64,000 nucleotides of DNA, from assembly GCF_042660285.1 (NCBI RefSeq), contig NZ_JBHSTP010000001.1:930001-994000 (forward strand), written 5' to 3'. Shown one piece after another: positions 40,382-49,820 of the stretch. Source of the stretch: Luethyella okanaganae. Lineage in GTDB: Bacteria > Actinomycetota > Actinomycetes > Actinomycetales > Microbacteriaceae. The position numbers were made by a program, and so were the translations under genes. Positions within the stretch are counted from its first letter, which is position 1. The number at the start of each line of letters is the position of its first letter. The notes under the pieces are model-generated. The model had not been told where the DNA came from, searched no databases, and saw only the letters and a list, made by a program, of their open reading frames with translations.

Positions 40382-42520
40382 CTAGGCTCCGACGCCCGTG
40401 ATAGGCGGGTGATGGAAGGTGTCGCCGAACACTCGCTCGCTCGCACCGACACGGTCGAGGTACGGTGTGGCGCCGCCCATCTGGAACGGCCACCCCGCGC
40501 CGAGGATCATGCAGAGGTCGATGTCCTCGACCGCTGCGACGACCTCGTTCTCGAGCATACGATGGATCTCGTCGGCGAGGCCGTTTTCGAGGCGGCGCAG
40601 GATCTCGGTCTCCTTCATCGGGCTCTTGCCGCCGGCGAGGATCTTGAGTGCCCCCTTGTCGAAGCCTTTGACCTTACCCTTCGCGTCCTTTTCGAGAAGC
40701 GTTCCGTATTCGGCGAGCTTGTGCAGGTTCTCGCTGCGGTAGAAACGGTCGGGGAAAGCCGCATGATGGGTGTCGAGCACATGCGCGCCGACCTTCAGGC
40801 CGACGAGGTCGAGCAGCATCGACGGCGGCATCGGAAGGCCGAGCGGCGCCATCGCCTTGTCGACGGTCTCGAAGGAGGTGCCGCTGTCGACGGCATGCAT
40901 GGCCTCGCCGAGCAGCTTGGCGAGCACCCGGTTGACGACGAAGCCGGGGGTGTCGGCCGTGATGACCGCGTTCTTCCTGAGATTCGCCGCCGTGACCATG
41001 GCTGTCGAGAGCGTTGCCTCATCGGTGTGCAGCGTCTTCACGACCTCGATGAGCGGCATGACCGCAACCGGGGTGAAGAAATGGAAGCCGACGACCCGCT
41101 CGGGATGTTCGAGTTTCGCGCCGATCCGCTCGACGGAGAGCGACGAGGTGTTCGTGGCGAGCACGGCGTCGGGTGAGATGAACTTCTCCACCTCGGCGAA
41201 GACATCCTGCTTGATCGAGAGCTCCTCGAAGACGGCCTCGATGACCCAGTCGCAGTCGAAGAAGTCGGCCTTGTCCGTCGTGCCCGTGACGAGCGCGCGG
41301 AGTCGGTTCGCTTCGTCGGATGAGATGCGCCCCTTCTCGGCGAGCTTGCCGACCTCGTCGTGGATATAGCCGACACCCTTGTCGACCCGCGCCTGGTCGA
41401 GGTCTGTGATCACGACCGGTACCTGCAGGCGGCGGAGGAAGAGCAGGGCGAACTGGCTCGCCATATACCCTGCGCCGAGGACACCGACCTTCGTGACCGG
41501 TTTGGCGAGCGCCTTATCGGGCGCGCCGGCCGGACGCTTCGCACGCTTCTGCACAAGGTTGAAAGCATAGATGCTGGCCTGGAGCTGGTCGCCGGCGATG
41601 AGGTCGGCGAGCGCGTCGTCCTCCAGGGCGAAACACTCCTCCTTGCTGCCGTTCTTGGCCGCTTTCAGCAACTCGAGCGCTGCATAGGGGGACTTCGCGA
41701 CGGTCCCGATGCGGTCCTCGAGCATCTTACGGGCGATGCCGATCGCAGCGTCCCATTTGACCATGCGCTCGATCTTGCTCGGCGTGTTCTTCCGCTCGAC
41801 CTTGACGGTGCCGCTGACGACTGCATCGGCCCAGCGGATCGAGTCCTCGAGAAAGTTCACCGAAGGAAACAGGGCATCCGCGATGCCGAGCTCGAGAGCA
41901 TCCTGGGCCTTCAGCGTGCGGTTCTGCTTGAGCGGGTTCTCGATGACCACCTTGAGCGCGTTCTCGATTCCGACGAGGTTCGGCAGCAGGTAGGTGCCGC
42001 CCCAGCCGGGGATGAGACCGAGGAACACCTCCGGTAACGCCAGCGCGGGAGCGGAGGCGTCGACCGTGCGATAGTCGGCGTTGAGCGGGAGCTCGAGGCC
42101 GCCGCCGAGGGCGAGCCCGTTGATGAACACGAAGGAGGGCACGCCGAGTTTCGCCTGCTTGCTTAGAACGAGATGCCCGAGCTGTGCCATCTGCTTGGCG
42201 ATCTCACGGCTCGGGATCTCGCCGACCTTGGAGAGATCGGCGCCTGCCGCGAGGATGAACGGCTTGCCCGTCGTCGCGACCGCATGGATCTCGCCTCGGG
42301 AGGCCCTTGTGGCGAGCTCGTCGTAGCTGCGTCCGAGTTCGAGCAGGCTGGCTGGGCCGAACGTGTTCGGACGCGTGTGGTCGCGACCGTTGTCGAGAGT
42401 GACGAGCGCGAGTGTCCTTCCGTCGGAGAGGGGGACATCGCGGACGAAGGAGTGCGTGACGACCTCGTCGGCCGTGAGTGGCTTCAGTGCGGAGAAGTCG
42501 ATTGTGGAGTAGTCGGTCAT
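40382..42520 (-). CDS. Bifunctional enoyl-CoA hydratase/3-hydroxyacyl-CoA dehydrogenase
   Basis: The central enzyme of fatty-acid beta-oxidation, of FadB/FadJ type, 712 residues. The N-terminal hydratase domain (to about residue 320) has oxyanion-hole glycines and both catalytic glutamates, E143 (GGGLELPL) and E164 (LPEVFLGLIPGWGG). The dehydrogenase domain has the NAD motif GAGYMA at 349-354 and the HFF motif in VGFHFFTPV. It starts at ATG 42520, seven bases after the thiolase stop, so both are in one operon and probably form a complex. Confidence 0.95.
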   Translation of the reverse strand: MTDYSTIDFSALKPLTADEVVTHSFVRDVPLSDGRTLALVTLDNGRDHTRPNTFGPASLLELGRSYDELATRASRGEIHAVATTGKPFILAAGADLSKVGEIPSREIAKQMAQLGHLVLSKQAKLGVPSFVFINGLALGGGLELPLNADYRTVDASAPALALPEVFLGLIPGWGGTYLLPNLVGIENALKVVIENPLKQNRTLKAQDALELGIADALFPSVNFLEDSIRWADAVVSGTVKVERKNTPSKIERMVKWDAAIGIARKMLEDRIGTVAKSPYAALELLKAAKNGSKEECFALEDDALADLIAGDQLQASIYAFNLVQKRAKRPAGAPDKALAKPVTKVGVLGAGYMASQFALLFLRRLQVPVVITDLDQARVDKGVGYIHDEVGKLAEKGRISSDEANRLRALVTGTTDKADFFDCDWVIEAVFEELSIKQDVFAEVEKFISPDAVLATNTSSLSVERIGAKLEHPERVVGFHFFTPVAVMPLIEVVKTLHTDEATLSTAMVTAANLRKNAVITADTPGFVVNRVLAKLLGEAMHAVDSGTSFETVDKAMAPLGLPMPPSMLLDLVGLKVGAHVLDTHHAAFPDRFYRSENLHKLAEYGTLLEKDAKGKVKGFDKGALKILAGGKSPMKETEILRRLENGLADEIHRMLENEVVAAVEDIDLCMILGAGWPFQMGGATPYLDRVGASERVFGDTFHHPPITGVGA

Positions 42521-42527
42521 CGTCGTC

Positions 42528-43733
42528 TTAGGCTTTCTTCTTCTTGCCGGTGAACTTCGGGTTCTCCCAGATCACGGTTCCACCCTGACCGAGGCCGATG
42601 CACATTGCCGTGAGCCCGTAGCGAACCTCGGGGTGCTCCTCGAACTGGCGCGCGAGTTGGCTCATCAGGCGAACGCCGGAGGAGGCGAGCGGATGGCCGA
42701 TCGCGATCGCGCCGCCGTATTCGTTCACACGAGGGTCGTCGTCGTCGATGCCGAAGTGGTCGAGGAAGCTGAGTACCTGCACGGCGAACGCCTCGTTGAG
42801 CTCGAACAGCCCGATGTCGGTGATCGACAGGCCCGCCTTTCTGAGGGCTTTCTCGGTTGACGGGACGGGTCCGATGCCCATGATCTCGGGCTCGACACCG
42901 GCGAAGGCGAAGCTCACCATCGTCATCTTGGCACTGAGACCGAACTCCTTCACGGCGTCGGCGCTCGCGACAAGGGCCGCGGTCGCTCCGTCGTTCAAGC
43001 CTGATGCATTCCCCGCGGTCACGCGGCCGTGCGGCCGGAACGGGGTCTTGAGGGTGGCGAGGACCTCCATGGTGGTGTCGGGGCGTGGAGCCTCGTCGCG
43101 GGTGGCGAGGCCCCAGCCGCTTTCGCTGCGGATGGCGACGGGCACGAGGTCTGGCTGGATCTTGCCTGCCTCGTAGGCCGCGGCGACCTTCTGCTGGCTG
43201 CGCAGGGCGAAGCGGTCTGAACGTTCCTTGGTCAGCTGGGGGAAACGGTCGTGGATGCGTTCCGCCGTCGCCCCCATGACGAGGGCGTCCTGGCCGACGA
43301 GCTTTTCGGCAAGGAAGCGGGGGTTCGGGTCGGCGCCGAAACCCATCGGGTGGCGGCCCATGTGTTCGACGCCGCCCGCGATGGCGAGGTCGTACTGGCC
43401 GAAGCCGATGGCTGCACCCATCGTCGTGACCGAGGTCATCGCCCCTGCGCACATCCGGTCGATCGCGAAGCCGGGGACCGACTTCGGGAGCCCGGCCAGG
43501 AGCGCAGCGGTGCGGCCGAGGGTCAGGCCCTGATCGCCCGTCTGCGTCGTCGCCGCGATGGCCACGTCGTCGATACGGTCCTTCGGCACGCTCGGGTTGC
43601 GCTCGAGGAGACCGATGATGGCCTTCACCACCAGGTCGTCGGCACGCGTGTTCCAGTACATGCCCTTCTCACCGGCCCGTCCGAACGGGGTGCGGACACC
43701 GTCTACGAACACGACTTCTGCTCTTCCGGCCAC
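42528..43733 (-). CDS. Acetyl-CoA C-acyltransferase (thiolase)
   Basis: It cleaves 3-ketoacyl-CoA in the last step of beta-oxidation. The protein has 401 residues. The nucleophile is C95 in IDRMCAGAM, with H347 in IGHPLASSG and the proton-transfer cysteine C378 in TAMCIGLGQGG. It starts at GTG 43733 with GGAGG upstream. It is the first gene of the pair with the hydratase-dehydrogenase, both read on the reverse strand. The C-terminal KKKKA tail is unusual but harmless. Confidence 0.95.
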   Translation of the reverse strand: MAGRAEVVFVDGVRTPFGRAGEKGMYWNTRADDLVVKAIIGLLERNPSVPKDRIDDVAIAATTQTGDQGLTLGRTAALLAGLPKSVPGFAIDRMCAGAMTSVTTMGAAIGFGQYDLAIAGGVEHMGRHPMGFGADPNPRFLAEKLVGQDALVMGATAERIHDRFPQLTKERSDRFALRSQQKVAAAYEAGKIQPDLVPVAIRSESGWGLATRDEAPRPDTTMEVLATLKTPFRPHGRVTAGNASGLNDGATAALVASADAVKEFGLSAKMTMVSFAFAGVEPEIMGIGPVPSTEKALRKAGLSITDIGLFELNEAFAVQVLSFLDHFGIDDDDPRVNEYGGAIAIGHPLASSGVRLMSQLARQFEEHPEVRYGLTAMCIGLGQGGTVIWENPKFTGKKKKA

Positions 43734-43811
43734 TTCGCGCCTCCATCAATCCTGTCTGGTGCTCCGATCTTAAGCAGGCGGAAAATGCGGAGCAGAATCG
43801 TTTGGCGGAAC

Positions 43812-45023
43812 CTACGAAGCAGACTCGGCGGACTCGTCCATTGATTGGTGGGCTTCCACAAAGGCCTCGGCGATGAGCTGTGAGGTTTCCGCAATCTGCC
43901 AGGCGCGTGCGCCGAGCTCCTCGAGTGCCGCACCGATGGAGGCCGCATCGATCGTCTGCGGTGGTCTCCACGCCACGCGGCGCAAGAACTCGGGGGTGAG
44001 CAGGTTCTCGACGGGAATGGCACGCTGCTCGGAGAGAGTGTAGACAGCCGCGCGGGCAGCCTTCAGACGTGCATCCGCCTCAGGGTTGCGATCCGACCAG
44101 GCCCGTGGTGGCGGGAGCGTGTCGCCGTTCTGACGGACGACAGGGAGGTCAGTCGTGGTCCTACCCGCCTCGACGGCCGCCCACCAGCGATCGAGTTCCG
44201 TGCGGCTCGCCCGCCCCGAGAAGTCACGCATCTCGGAGAGAACCCGGCGTGTCGCAGGCATGGCCTTCGCCGCGGCGATGAGCGAGGCATCCGGCACGAG
44301 ACGCCCGGGTGCGATGTCGAGCTCCCGGGCGAGCGTGTCACGGGAGAGCCAGAGCTCTCGGGCGACCGCGAGATTCCGCAGTCCACGCACCGAGTGGATG
44401 CCGGAGAGCCGGCGCCAGGGATCGGCACGCACGAGCTTCGAGTCCTTTTCGAGCACAGCCTGGAACTCCTGCTCCGCGATGTCGGACTTGCCGGCATCCG
44501 CGAGCATCGTCGCCATAGCATCGCGCAGGTCGACGAGCAATTCGACGTCGAGCGCCGCGTATTCGAGCCATGATTGCGGAAGGGGCCGCGTCGACCAGTC
44601 GGCTGCCGAGTGCTCCTTCGCGAGGTGGGTGCCGAGAAGCTCCTCGACGACGGTTCCGAGCCCGACCCTGGGGAACCCCAGCAGGCGAGCGGCGAGCTCG
44701 GTGTCGAAGATCCGTGCGGGGTCGAGGCCGACCTCGCGCAGGCAGGCGAGATCCTGGCTCGCGGCGTGCAGCACCCACTCGACGTCGTGGATCGCAGCCT
44801 GCAACTCCGTGAAAGCTCCGACGGCCGGCGGGTCGAAGAGGACGACGCCGACGTCGCGTCTGTACACCTGGATCAGATAGGCGCGTTGGGAGTAGCGGAA
44901 GCCGCTCGCCCGCTCGGCATCGATGGCGATGGGGCCGTTCCCAGCGGCGATCGCCGCGATGGCGTCGAGATAGGCGGAGCGCGTCTCGATGACCTGACGT
45001 GAAGCGGGGGAGTCGTCAGCCAC
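43812..45023 (-). CDS. rnd: Ribonuclease D-like 3'-5' exonuclease with HRDC domain
   Basis: An RNA-processing exonuclease of the DEDDy family. The 403-residue protein has D35 and E37 in IAIDAER (Exo I), the Exo II aspartate in AASQDLACL, and Exo III in WLEYAALDVELL. An HRDC domain of about 80 residues follows, with a further C-terminal helical part. The start is GTG 45023, which overlaps the stop of the DUF3000 gene by eight bases, so the two are coupled. This gene order is standard in Microbacteriaceae and related families. Confidence 0.92.
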   Translation of the reverse strand: MADDSPASRQVIETRSAYLDAIAAIAAGNGPIAIDAERASGFRYSQRAYLIQVYRRDVGVVLFDPPAVGAFTELQAAIHDVEWVLHAASQDLACLREVGLDPARIFDTELAARLLGFPRVGLGTVVEELLGTHLAKEHSAADWSTRPLPQSWLEYAALDVELLVDLRDAMATMLADAGKSDIAEQEFQAVLEKDSKLVRADPWRRLSGIHSVRGLRNLAVARELWLSRDTLARELDIAPGRLVPDASLIAAAKAMPATRRVLSEMRDFSGRASRTELDRWWAAVEAGRTTTDLPVVRQNGDTLPPPRAWSDRNPEADARLKAARAAVYTLSEQRAIPVENLLTPEFLRRVAWRPPQTIDAASIGAALEELGARAWQIAETSQLIAEAFVEAHQSMDESAESAS

Positions 45024-45612
45024 GCTTGCTCCGTCGCGGTGACAGCAGCCGCACGCCCTCGCCGGTCGGTGGCAGACCGGCGAGCATGCACAACAACTCG
45101 CCCCAGCCTTCGACGTGCGAGGTGACGTCGTGGTCGAGCGGCGTCCAGGAGGCGCGCAACTCGATCTGCGCTCCGTCGCCCTGTGCGGCGAGTTCCCCGA
45201 AACCCGTGGAGAGGATCTTCGTCGCCGTCCCCGAGGCAGCCGTGTACGTGGCGCCGCGAGCGTCGAGCGCGTCGATGAGCCACGACCAGGTGACATCCGC
45301 GAGAAACGGGTCGAGGCCGATCTCGGTCTCGAGAGGAGCCTGCGCGAAGCACACGACGCGGAACCGGCCGCCCCAGGCCTCGGGCTCATCCGGGTCGTAG
45401 AGCAGGATGAACCGTCCAGTACCGAGCTCGGAGTCGCTGCCGTGCCGTGCAGGCGAGACATCCGCCGCCAGGGCTATGGCGTGCGGGGCGAGACTCGACG
45501 GTGCGGCGATCTCGTTGATGACGAGCTCCGGGCGGGTCTTCGCCTGGCGCACCGCATCGAGCGCCGCACCGAACTCCGGCGGGAGAGATTGCTCAGACCG
45601 TGATTCGGGCAC
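45016..45612 (-). CDS. DUF3000 family protein
   Basis: A 198-residue soluble protein of unknown function that accompanies RNase D in actinobacteria. Family markers visible are RPELVINEIAAPSSLAPHAIAL, the acidic GRFILLYDPDEPEAWGG and DVTWSWLIDAL. It starts at GTG 45612, with a leaderless promoter -10 six bases before it, and its end overlaps the RNase D start. It diverges from the alpha/beta hydrolase gene. Confidence 0.9.
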   Translation of the reverse strand: MPESRSEQSLPPEFGAALDAVRQAKTRPELVINEIAAPSSLAPHAIALAADVSPARHGSDSELGTGRFILLYDPDEPEAWGGRFRVVCFAQAPLETEIGLDPFLADVTWSWLIDALDARGATYTAASGTATKILSTGFGELAAQGDGAQIELRASWTPLDHDVTSHVEGWGELLCMLAGLPPTGEGVRLLSPRRSKRG

Positions 45613-45618
45613 GAGTGC

Positions 45619-45624
45619 AGACTA
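45619..45624 (-). promoter_or_regulatory. -10 element, leaderless promoter of the DUF3000-rnd operon
   Basis: TAGTCT on the reverse strand, six bases before the GTG at 45612, with no ribosome binding site. Same geometry as at rpiB, dut and the ABC operon. Confidence 0.55.
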
Positions 45625-45684
45625 GAGTTTTTTACGGGCGCTGTCTCTCAGGCACGCCGACCATCGGGGGTGACGGAGGTGACG

Positions 45685-46893
45685 GTGAACTCGCGAGGGA
45701 CCGGACGCAGCGCGCGGCATTACGGATCGATGAGGGTGATCGGTGTCGTCGCGGCGGGTCTCGCGGGGCTCGTGCTCGTGCTCGTTGCCCTCGCAACACT
45801 GGTCACGGCGCTCTTCGCGCGTGCCGTCGTCATACCGCCGCGCAAACGCAGCGAAGACACCGAGGTGCATGTCGTGGACCTCGCCGCGGGAACCGTTGTT
45901 CTCGGCGCGAGCGCCGATGCGTGCCTTCCCGGTGACTACAGCTTCTGGTTCACGGGGGACTCCGGTCACGCGCGTCTCGGCGAGATCGTCACGAGCACCC
46001 CGGACACCGTCACCCGGCGCATCCTCGCCGTCGACTTCGGTGACTTCGTGTCGGCGCGCCGAGGCCGTTTCGGGGGCTGGTTCTACCTCGGTCCCTGGGA
46101 ACTCGAACTGCCGTTCGAGAACGTCACGATCGACAGCCCCGTCGGCCCGGCACCGGCCTGGTGGGTTCCGGCCGGCGTCGCGGACGAGCGCTGGGTGATC
46201 CAGGTTCACGGTCGCGCGGTGCGCCGTCAAGAGTGCCTGCGCGCCGTTCCGGTCTTCCACGCCGCCGGATACCACTCGCTTCTCGTCTCCTACCGCAACG
46301 ACGGGGAGGCGCCCGAGAGCGACGACGGCCGCTATGGCCTCGGCGACACCGAGTGGCTCGACGTTGAGGCGGGGATCCGCTTCGCGCTCGATCGCGGTGC
46401 GCGGCACATCGTGCTCATGGGCTGGTCGATGGGCGGCGCGATCGTGATGCAGCTCGTCGCGCGCTCGGAGCTGCGCGATGTCGTGCGTGGGATCGTGCTC
46501 GACTCTCCCGCCGTGGACTGGGTGGACATCCTCGATTTCCAGGGCGCCGGCTATGGGTTGCCGTCGCTCATGAGGCAGGCGGTCATACGAACGATCGGAG
46601 AGCCTTGGGGACGGGTGGCGACGGGTCTCGCGGAACCGATCGACTTCGCACGGCTCGACGTCGTCGCAAATGCCGCGGCGCTGCAACGTCCCATCCTGCT
46701 CATGCACAGCGACGACGACGGCTATGTGCCGGCGGACGGATCGCGTGCCCTTGCCGAGGCGCGACCAGACATCGTCACATTCGAGGAGTTCACGGTCGCC
46801 CGTCACACCAAGCTGTGGAACTACGATCCCGAACGATGGAACGGCGCGATCGCCTCCTGGCTCGAGCTGCTTGCCGGGCGGGGTGCGCGATAG
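45685..46893 (+). CDS. Membrane-anchored alpha/beta hydrolase
   Basis: A 402-residue protein with one N-terminal hydrophobic anchor (about residues 18-45), then an alpha/beta hydrolase domain. The nucleophile elbow is GWSMGG, with later acid and base candidates in MHSDDDGYVP and VARHTKLWNYDP. The oxyanion loop region is IQVHGRAV. The start is taken as GTG 45685, because GGAGG lies five bases before it; GTG 45670 would add five residues. The substrate is unknown. It converges on sufE with two bases between the stops. Confidence 0.8.
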   Translation: MNSRGTGRSARHYGSMRVIGVVAAGLAGLVLVLVALATLVTALFARAVVIPPRKRSEDTEVHVVDLAAGTVVLGASADACLPGDYSFWFTGDSGHARLGEIVTSTPDTVTRRILAVDFGDFVSARRGRFGGWFYLGPWELELPFENVTIDSPVGPAPAWWVPAGVADERWVIQVHGRAVRRQECLRAVPVFHAAGYHSLLVSYRNDGEAPESDDGRYGLGDTEWLDVEAGIRFALDRGARHIVLMGWSMGGAIVMQLVARSELRDVVRGIVLDSPAVDWVDILDFQGAGYGLPSLMRQAVIRTIGEPWGRVATGLAEPIDFARLDVVANAAALQRPILLMHSDDDGYVPADGSRALAEARPDIVTFEEFTVARHTKLWNYDPERWNGAIASWLELLAGRGAR

Positions 46894-46895
46894 CC

Positions 46896-47345
46896 TTACG
46901 CGGCGGCTCGAGCGCGCAACTGACGTTTCGTACGCCCGAGCATGGCCGTCATACCCCGGATGCGCAACGGCGACACGGCCTCGGTGAGTCCGATCGATTG
47001 AGGATAGTCGTCGGGGATCGCGAGCACCTCGGCGACGTTCAGCCCGTCCAGACCGTGGGCGAGGATCGAGGCGAAGCCGCGGGTCGTCGGCGCCTCAGGT
47101 GGTGCCGTCGCGTACAGGTGCACGGTCTCGGCATCGTCCACCTCGACGAAGATGAAGACGGGCGCCTGGCACTCCTCGACGCGCTCCAACAGGTCTGGAT
47201 GGTCCCGGTAACGTTCGGGCAGTTCGGGCAGCTCGTTCGAGAACTCGAGCAGCAGTTGCAGCCTATCGCGCTGTTCGAGCGCGAGAAAGTCCTCGCGGAT
47301 CTCGGCGAGTTGGGCTGGTAGCTGCTGCTCGGTCATCCCTTCCAT
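46896..47345 (-). CDS. sufE: SufE-like sulphur acceptor
   Basis: SufE accepts sulphur from the cysteine desulphurase SufS and raises its activity in Fe-S cluster assembly. It is 149 residues, with the acceptor cysteine C59 in EECQAPVF and the later motif HGLDGLNVAEVLAIPDDY. The start may be ATG 47345 or the ATG three codons later. The rhodanese gene lies 30 bp upstream on the same strand, a pairing of two sulphur-transfer proteins that suggests a shared operon. Confidence 0.92.
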   Translation of the reverse strand: MEGMTEQQLPAQLAEIREDFLALEQRDRLQLLLEFSNELPELPERYRDHPDLLERVEECQAPVFIFVEVDDAETVHLYATAPPEAPTTRGFASILAHGLDGLNVAEVLAIPDDYPQSIGLTEAVSPLRIRGMTAMLGRTKRQLRARAAA

Positions 47346-47375
47346 TGTCCCACGCGGTGTCGGCTCGGCGACCGC

Positions 47376-48275
47376 TCAGCGCGCGGAAAGCTCGCCGGGT
47401 TCCGTGCCCTTCACGATGGGGACACGCACGGCGCTTCCCCATTCGGTCCAGGAGCCGTCATAGTTGCGCACACCTTCGAAACCGAGCAGGTGGGTCAGCA
47501 CGAACCAGGTGTGACTCGAGCGCTCGCCGATCCGGCAGTAGGCGATGACGTTGTCTCCCTCGGCCAGGCCGGCCTCACCCGTGTAGATCGCATCGAGCTC
47601 GGCGCGGGTCTTGAACGTGGCGTCCTGCGCGGCAGCGCGTGCCCATGGTACCGAGGCGGCCGTCGGGATGTGCCCGCCGCGCAGCGCGCCCTCCTCGGGG
47701 TACGCCGGCATCGTGGTGCGCTCACCGCTGTACTCCTCGGGGGAGCGTACGTCTATGAGCGGATTGCCGAAGTGCGCCAGGACGTCGTCTTTGAATGCGC
47801 GGATCGCGACGTCGTCGCGCTCGACGACCGGGTACTCGACCGGCACGGGGGTCGGCACCTCCGTCGTGAGCTCCCGCCCCTCGGCGATCCAGAGGTCGCG
47901 GCCGCCGTCGATGAGACGCACGTCCTCGTGTCCGAACAGCGTGAACACCCAGAGCGCGTAGGCCGCCCACCAGTTGTTCTTGTCGCCATAGACGACCACG
48001 GTCGTGTCGCGGGCGATGCCCTTGGAGCCGAGCAGGGCGGCGAATGCCTCGCCCTGGATGTAGTCGCGTTCCACGGGGTCGTTGAGGTCGGTGTGCCAGT
48101 CGATCTTGACGGCTCCCGGAATGTGGCCGGTCTCATAGAGCAGCACGTCCTCGTCGGATTCGACGACGACGAGACCCGGCTGGCCGAGGTGCTCCTTCAC
48201 CCATTGGGTCGTGACGAGACGCTCGGGATGGGCGTACTCGAAGAACTTCTCCGAGTTGTCGATCTCAACGGGCAT
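47376..48275 (-). CDS. sseA: Thiosulphate/3-mercaptopyruvate sulphurtransferase
   Basis: A tandem-rhodanese enzyme of 299 residues. The catalytic cysteine is C247 in the loop YCRIGERSSHTWF of the second domain; the first domain is inactive, as usual (DKNNWWAAYA at the equivalent place). GRDLWIAEGRELT marks the inter-domain part. The start is ATG 48275, with GGAGG five bases upstream. It moves sulphur to acceptors such as thiols or cyanide, and lies directly upstream of sufE. Confidence 0.94.
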   Translation of the reverse strand: MPVEIDNSEKFFEYAHPERLVTTQWVKEHLGQPGLVVVESDEDVLLYETGHIPGAVKIDWHTDLNDPVERDYIQGEAFAALLGSKGIARDTTVVVYGDKNNWWAAYALWVFTLFGHEDVRLIDGGRDLWIAEGRELTTEVPTPVPVEYPVVERDDVAIRAFKDDVLAHFGNPLIDVRSPEEYSGERTTMPAYPEEGALRGGHIPTAASVPWARAAAQDATFKTRAELDAIYTGEAGLAEGDNVIAYCRIGERSSHTWFVLTHLLGFEGVRNYDGSWTEWGSAVRVPIVKGTEPGELSAR

Positions 48276-48463
48276 GGCAACCTCCAAGTGACGCCCGATC
48301 GGGCGGAGTGAGCGGTGGGGAGCGGATTAGGCTTGTCACCTGTCCACATGACGAATCTACGCGTCCCCGCTGCGTTAAGCAGTCGTCTTGTAAACCTTTG
48401 ACACAGAACCTTCCACATCGAACACGCCGAGAGCACCGAGTCGGCCAGAGCAGAACGGCACGC

Positions 48464-49525
48464 ATGACCCCGGAGAGCCAGAGCAATGTGCAGACCGCCG
48501 TGCTGAGCCTGACGAGCCGAAACCCGAGCATCAGCGGCGCCGAGATCGCGTCGGAGCTCACGCCGCCACCGCAGTTCGAGCACGCATCGTTCGAGTCGTA
48601 CCGGCCGGACCCCGACTATCCTTCGCAGGCCGGGGCGGTGGCGAGCCTGCACGAGTTCGTCGGATTCTGGCGGGCGCAGCGCCCCGGAGGGTTCTTCTCC
48701 CGCAATCGCAAGCCGAAGTCCGCCCTGCCGGGCATCTACCTCGACGGCGGCTTCGGCGTGGGCAAGACCCACCTGCTCGCCGCGCTCTGGCATGCGGCGC
48801 CCGGACCGAAGTACTTCGGCACCTTTATCGAGTACACGGCGCTCGTCGGCGCGCTCGGCTACGCCGAGACCGTGAGGCTTCTCACGGGGACCCGCCTCGT
48901 CTGCATCGACGAGTTCGAGCTGGATGACCCGGGCGACACGATGCTCATGACCCGGTTGCTCGGGGAGCTCATGGCCAATGGCACCCGTGTGGCCGCGACC
49001 TCCAACACTCCGCCGAATTCGCTCGGCGAGGGGCGTTTCGCCGCCGTCGACTTTCTGCGCGAGATCCAGGCGCTCGCTGCGAACTTCGAGACGATCCGCA
49101 TCGACGGCCTCGACTACCGTCGCCGCAACGTCGAGGGGAACGCCGTCGCGGTCGACGCCGGAATCCTCGACCATATGGTCGCGGCGCTCGCAGCGCGCGG
49201 TCAGACGGTCGCCGCAGATGGCTTCGACGAGCTGATGCGGCATCTCTCGACCGTGCATCCGTCGAAGTACATCAAACTCATCGACGGGCTCGACATCATC
49301 GCGCTCCGCGACGCTCATATCCTGCACAACCAGACGGATGCGCTGCGCTTAGTCGCCTTCATCGACCGGGTCTACGACGCCGAGATTCCGATCATCGCCA
49401 GCGGAACCCCCCTCAGCGAGGTGTTCGACGACGAGATGCTCGGTGGCGGTTACCGCAAGAAATACCTGCGTGCGATGTCGCGCCTCATCGCGCTGACGAC
49501 GGGCGAACTGCCACCGCACGACTGA
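48464..49525 (+). CDS. zapE: ZapE/AFG1-family ATPase
   Basis: A 353-residue AAA-like P-loop ATPase; in E. coli ZapE acts on FtsZ rings during constriction. Walker A GGFGVGKTHLL is near residue 96, Walker B LVCIDEFELDD near 146, and sensor 1 is ATSNTPPNSLGEG. The C-terminal RAMSRLIALTTGEL is typical of the family. No clear Shine-Dalgarno is present. The divergent gap of about 190 bp to sseA must hold both promoters; I see no other gene there. Confidence 0.9.
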   Translation: MTPESQSNVQTAVLSLTSRNPSISGAEIASELTPPPQFEHASFESYRPDPDYPSQAGAVASLHEFVGFWRAQRPGGFFSRNRKPKSALPGIYLDGGFGVGKTHLLAALWHAAPGPKYFGTFIEYTALVGALGYAETVRLLTGTRLVCIDEFELDDPGDTMLMTRLLGELMANGTRVAATSNTPPNSLGEGRFAAVDFLREIQALAANFETIRIDGLDYRRRNVEGNAVAVDAGILDHMVAALAARGQTVAADGFDELMRHLSTVHPSKYIKLIDGLDIIALRDAHILHNQTDALRLVAFIDRVYDAEIPIIASGTPLSEVFDDEMLGGGYRKKYLRAMSRLIALTTGELPPHD

Positions 49526-49581
49526 GTTCGACGCGGGATTCCTGTACGGCGAAACATGCTCTTTACACGGCGGGACACCGT

Positions 49582-49619
49582 GTAACACAACCGAAACACG
49601 GTGAGCCAGCCGTCGAAAC
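49582..49619 (+). promoter_or_regulatory. GlnR-like nitrogen control box upstream of the first amt gene
   Basis: Half-sites GTAAC (49582), GAAAC (49593), AGCCA (49604) and GAAAC (49615) are each separated by exactly six bases, as in the actinobacterial GlnR consensus GTNAC-N6-GAAAC-N6-GTNAC-N6-GAAAC. Three of four half-sites fit. The position, 60-100 bp before an ammonium-transporter start, supports it. Confidence 0.65.
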
Positions 49620-49645
49620 CTGCTGTGGTGAAGATGAGCGCACAG

Positions 49646-49820
49646 GATGCACCTCCTGGCACTTCTGAGAGAGGTTCGAGATGGATCAAGGCAACACCGC
49701 ATTCGTCCTGATATGCGCGGCGCTCGTGCTGCTCATGACACCGGGACTCGCGTTCTTCTACGGCGGCCTGGTCAAGGCCAAGAGCGTCATCAGCATGATG
49801 ATGATGAGCTTCGGCGCCCT
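49646..49820 (+). repeat. Duplicated 5' segment of amt copy 1
   Basis: This 175-bp segment (35 bp of leader plus the first 140 bp of the gene) matches 51084-51258 at 173 of 175 positions. The two genes then diverge clearly. The partner copy is listed separately. Confidence 0.9.
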
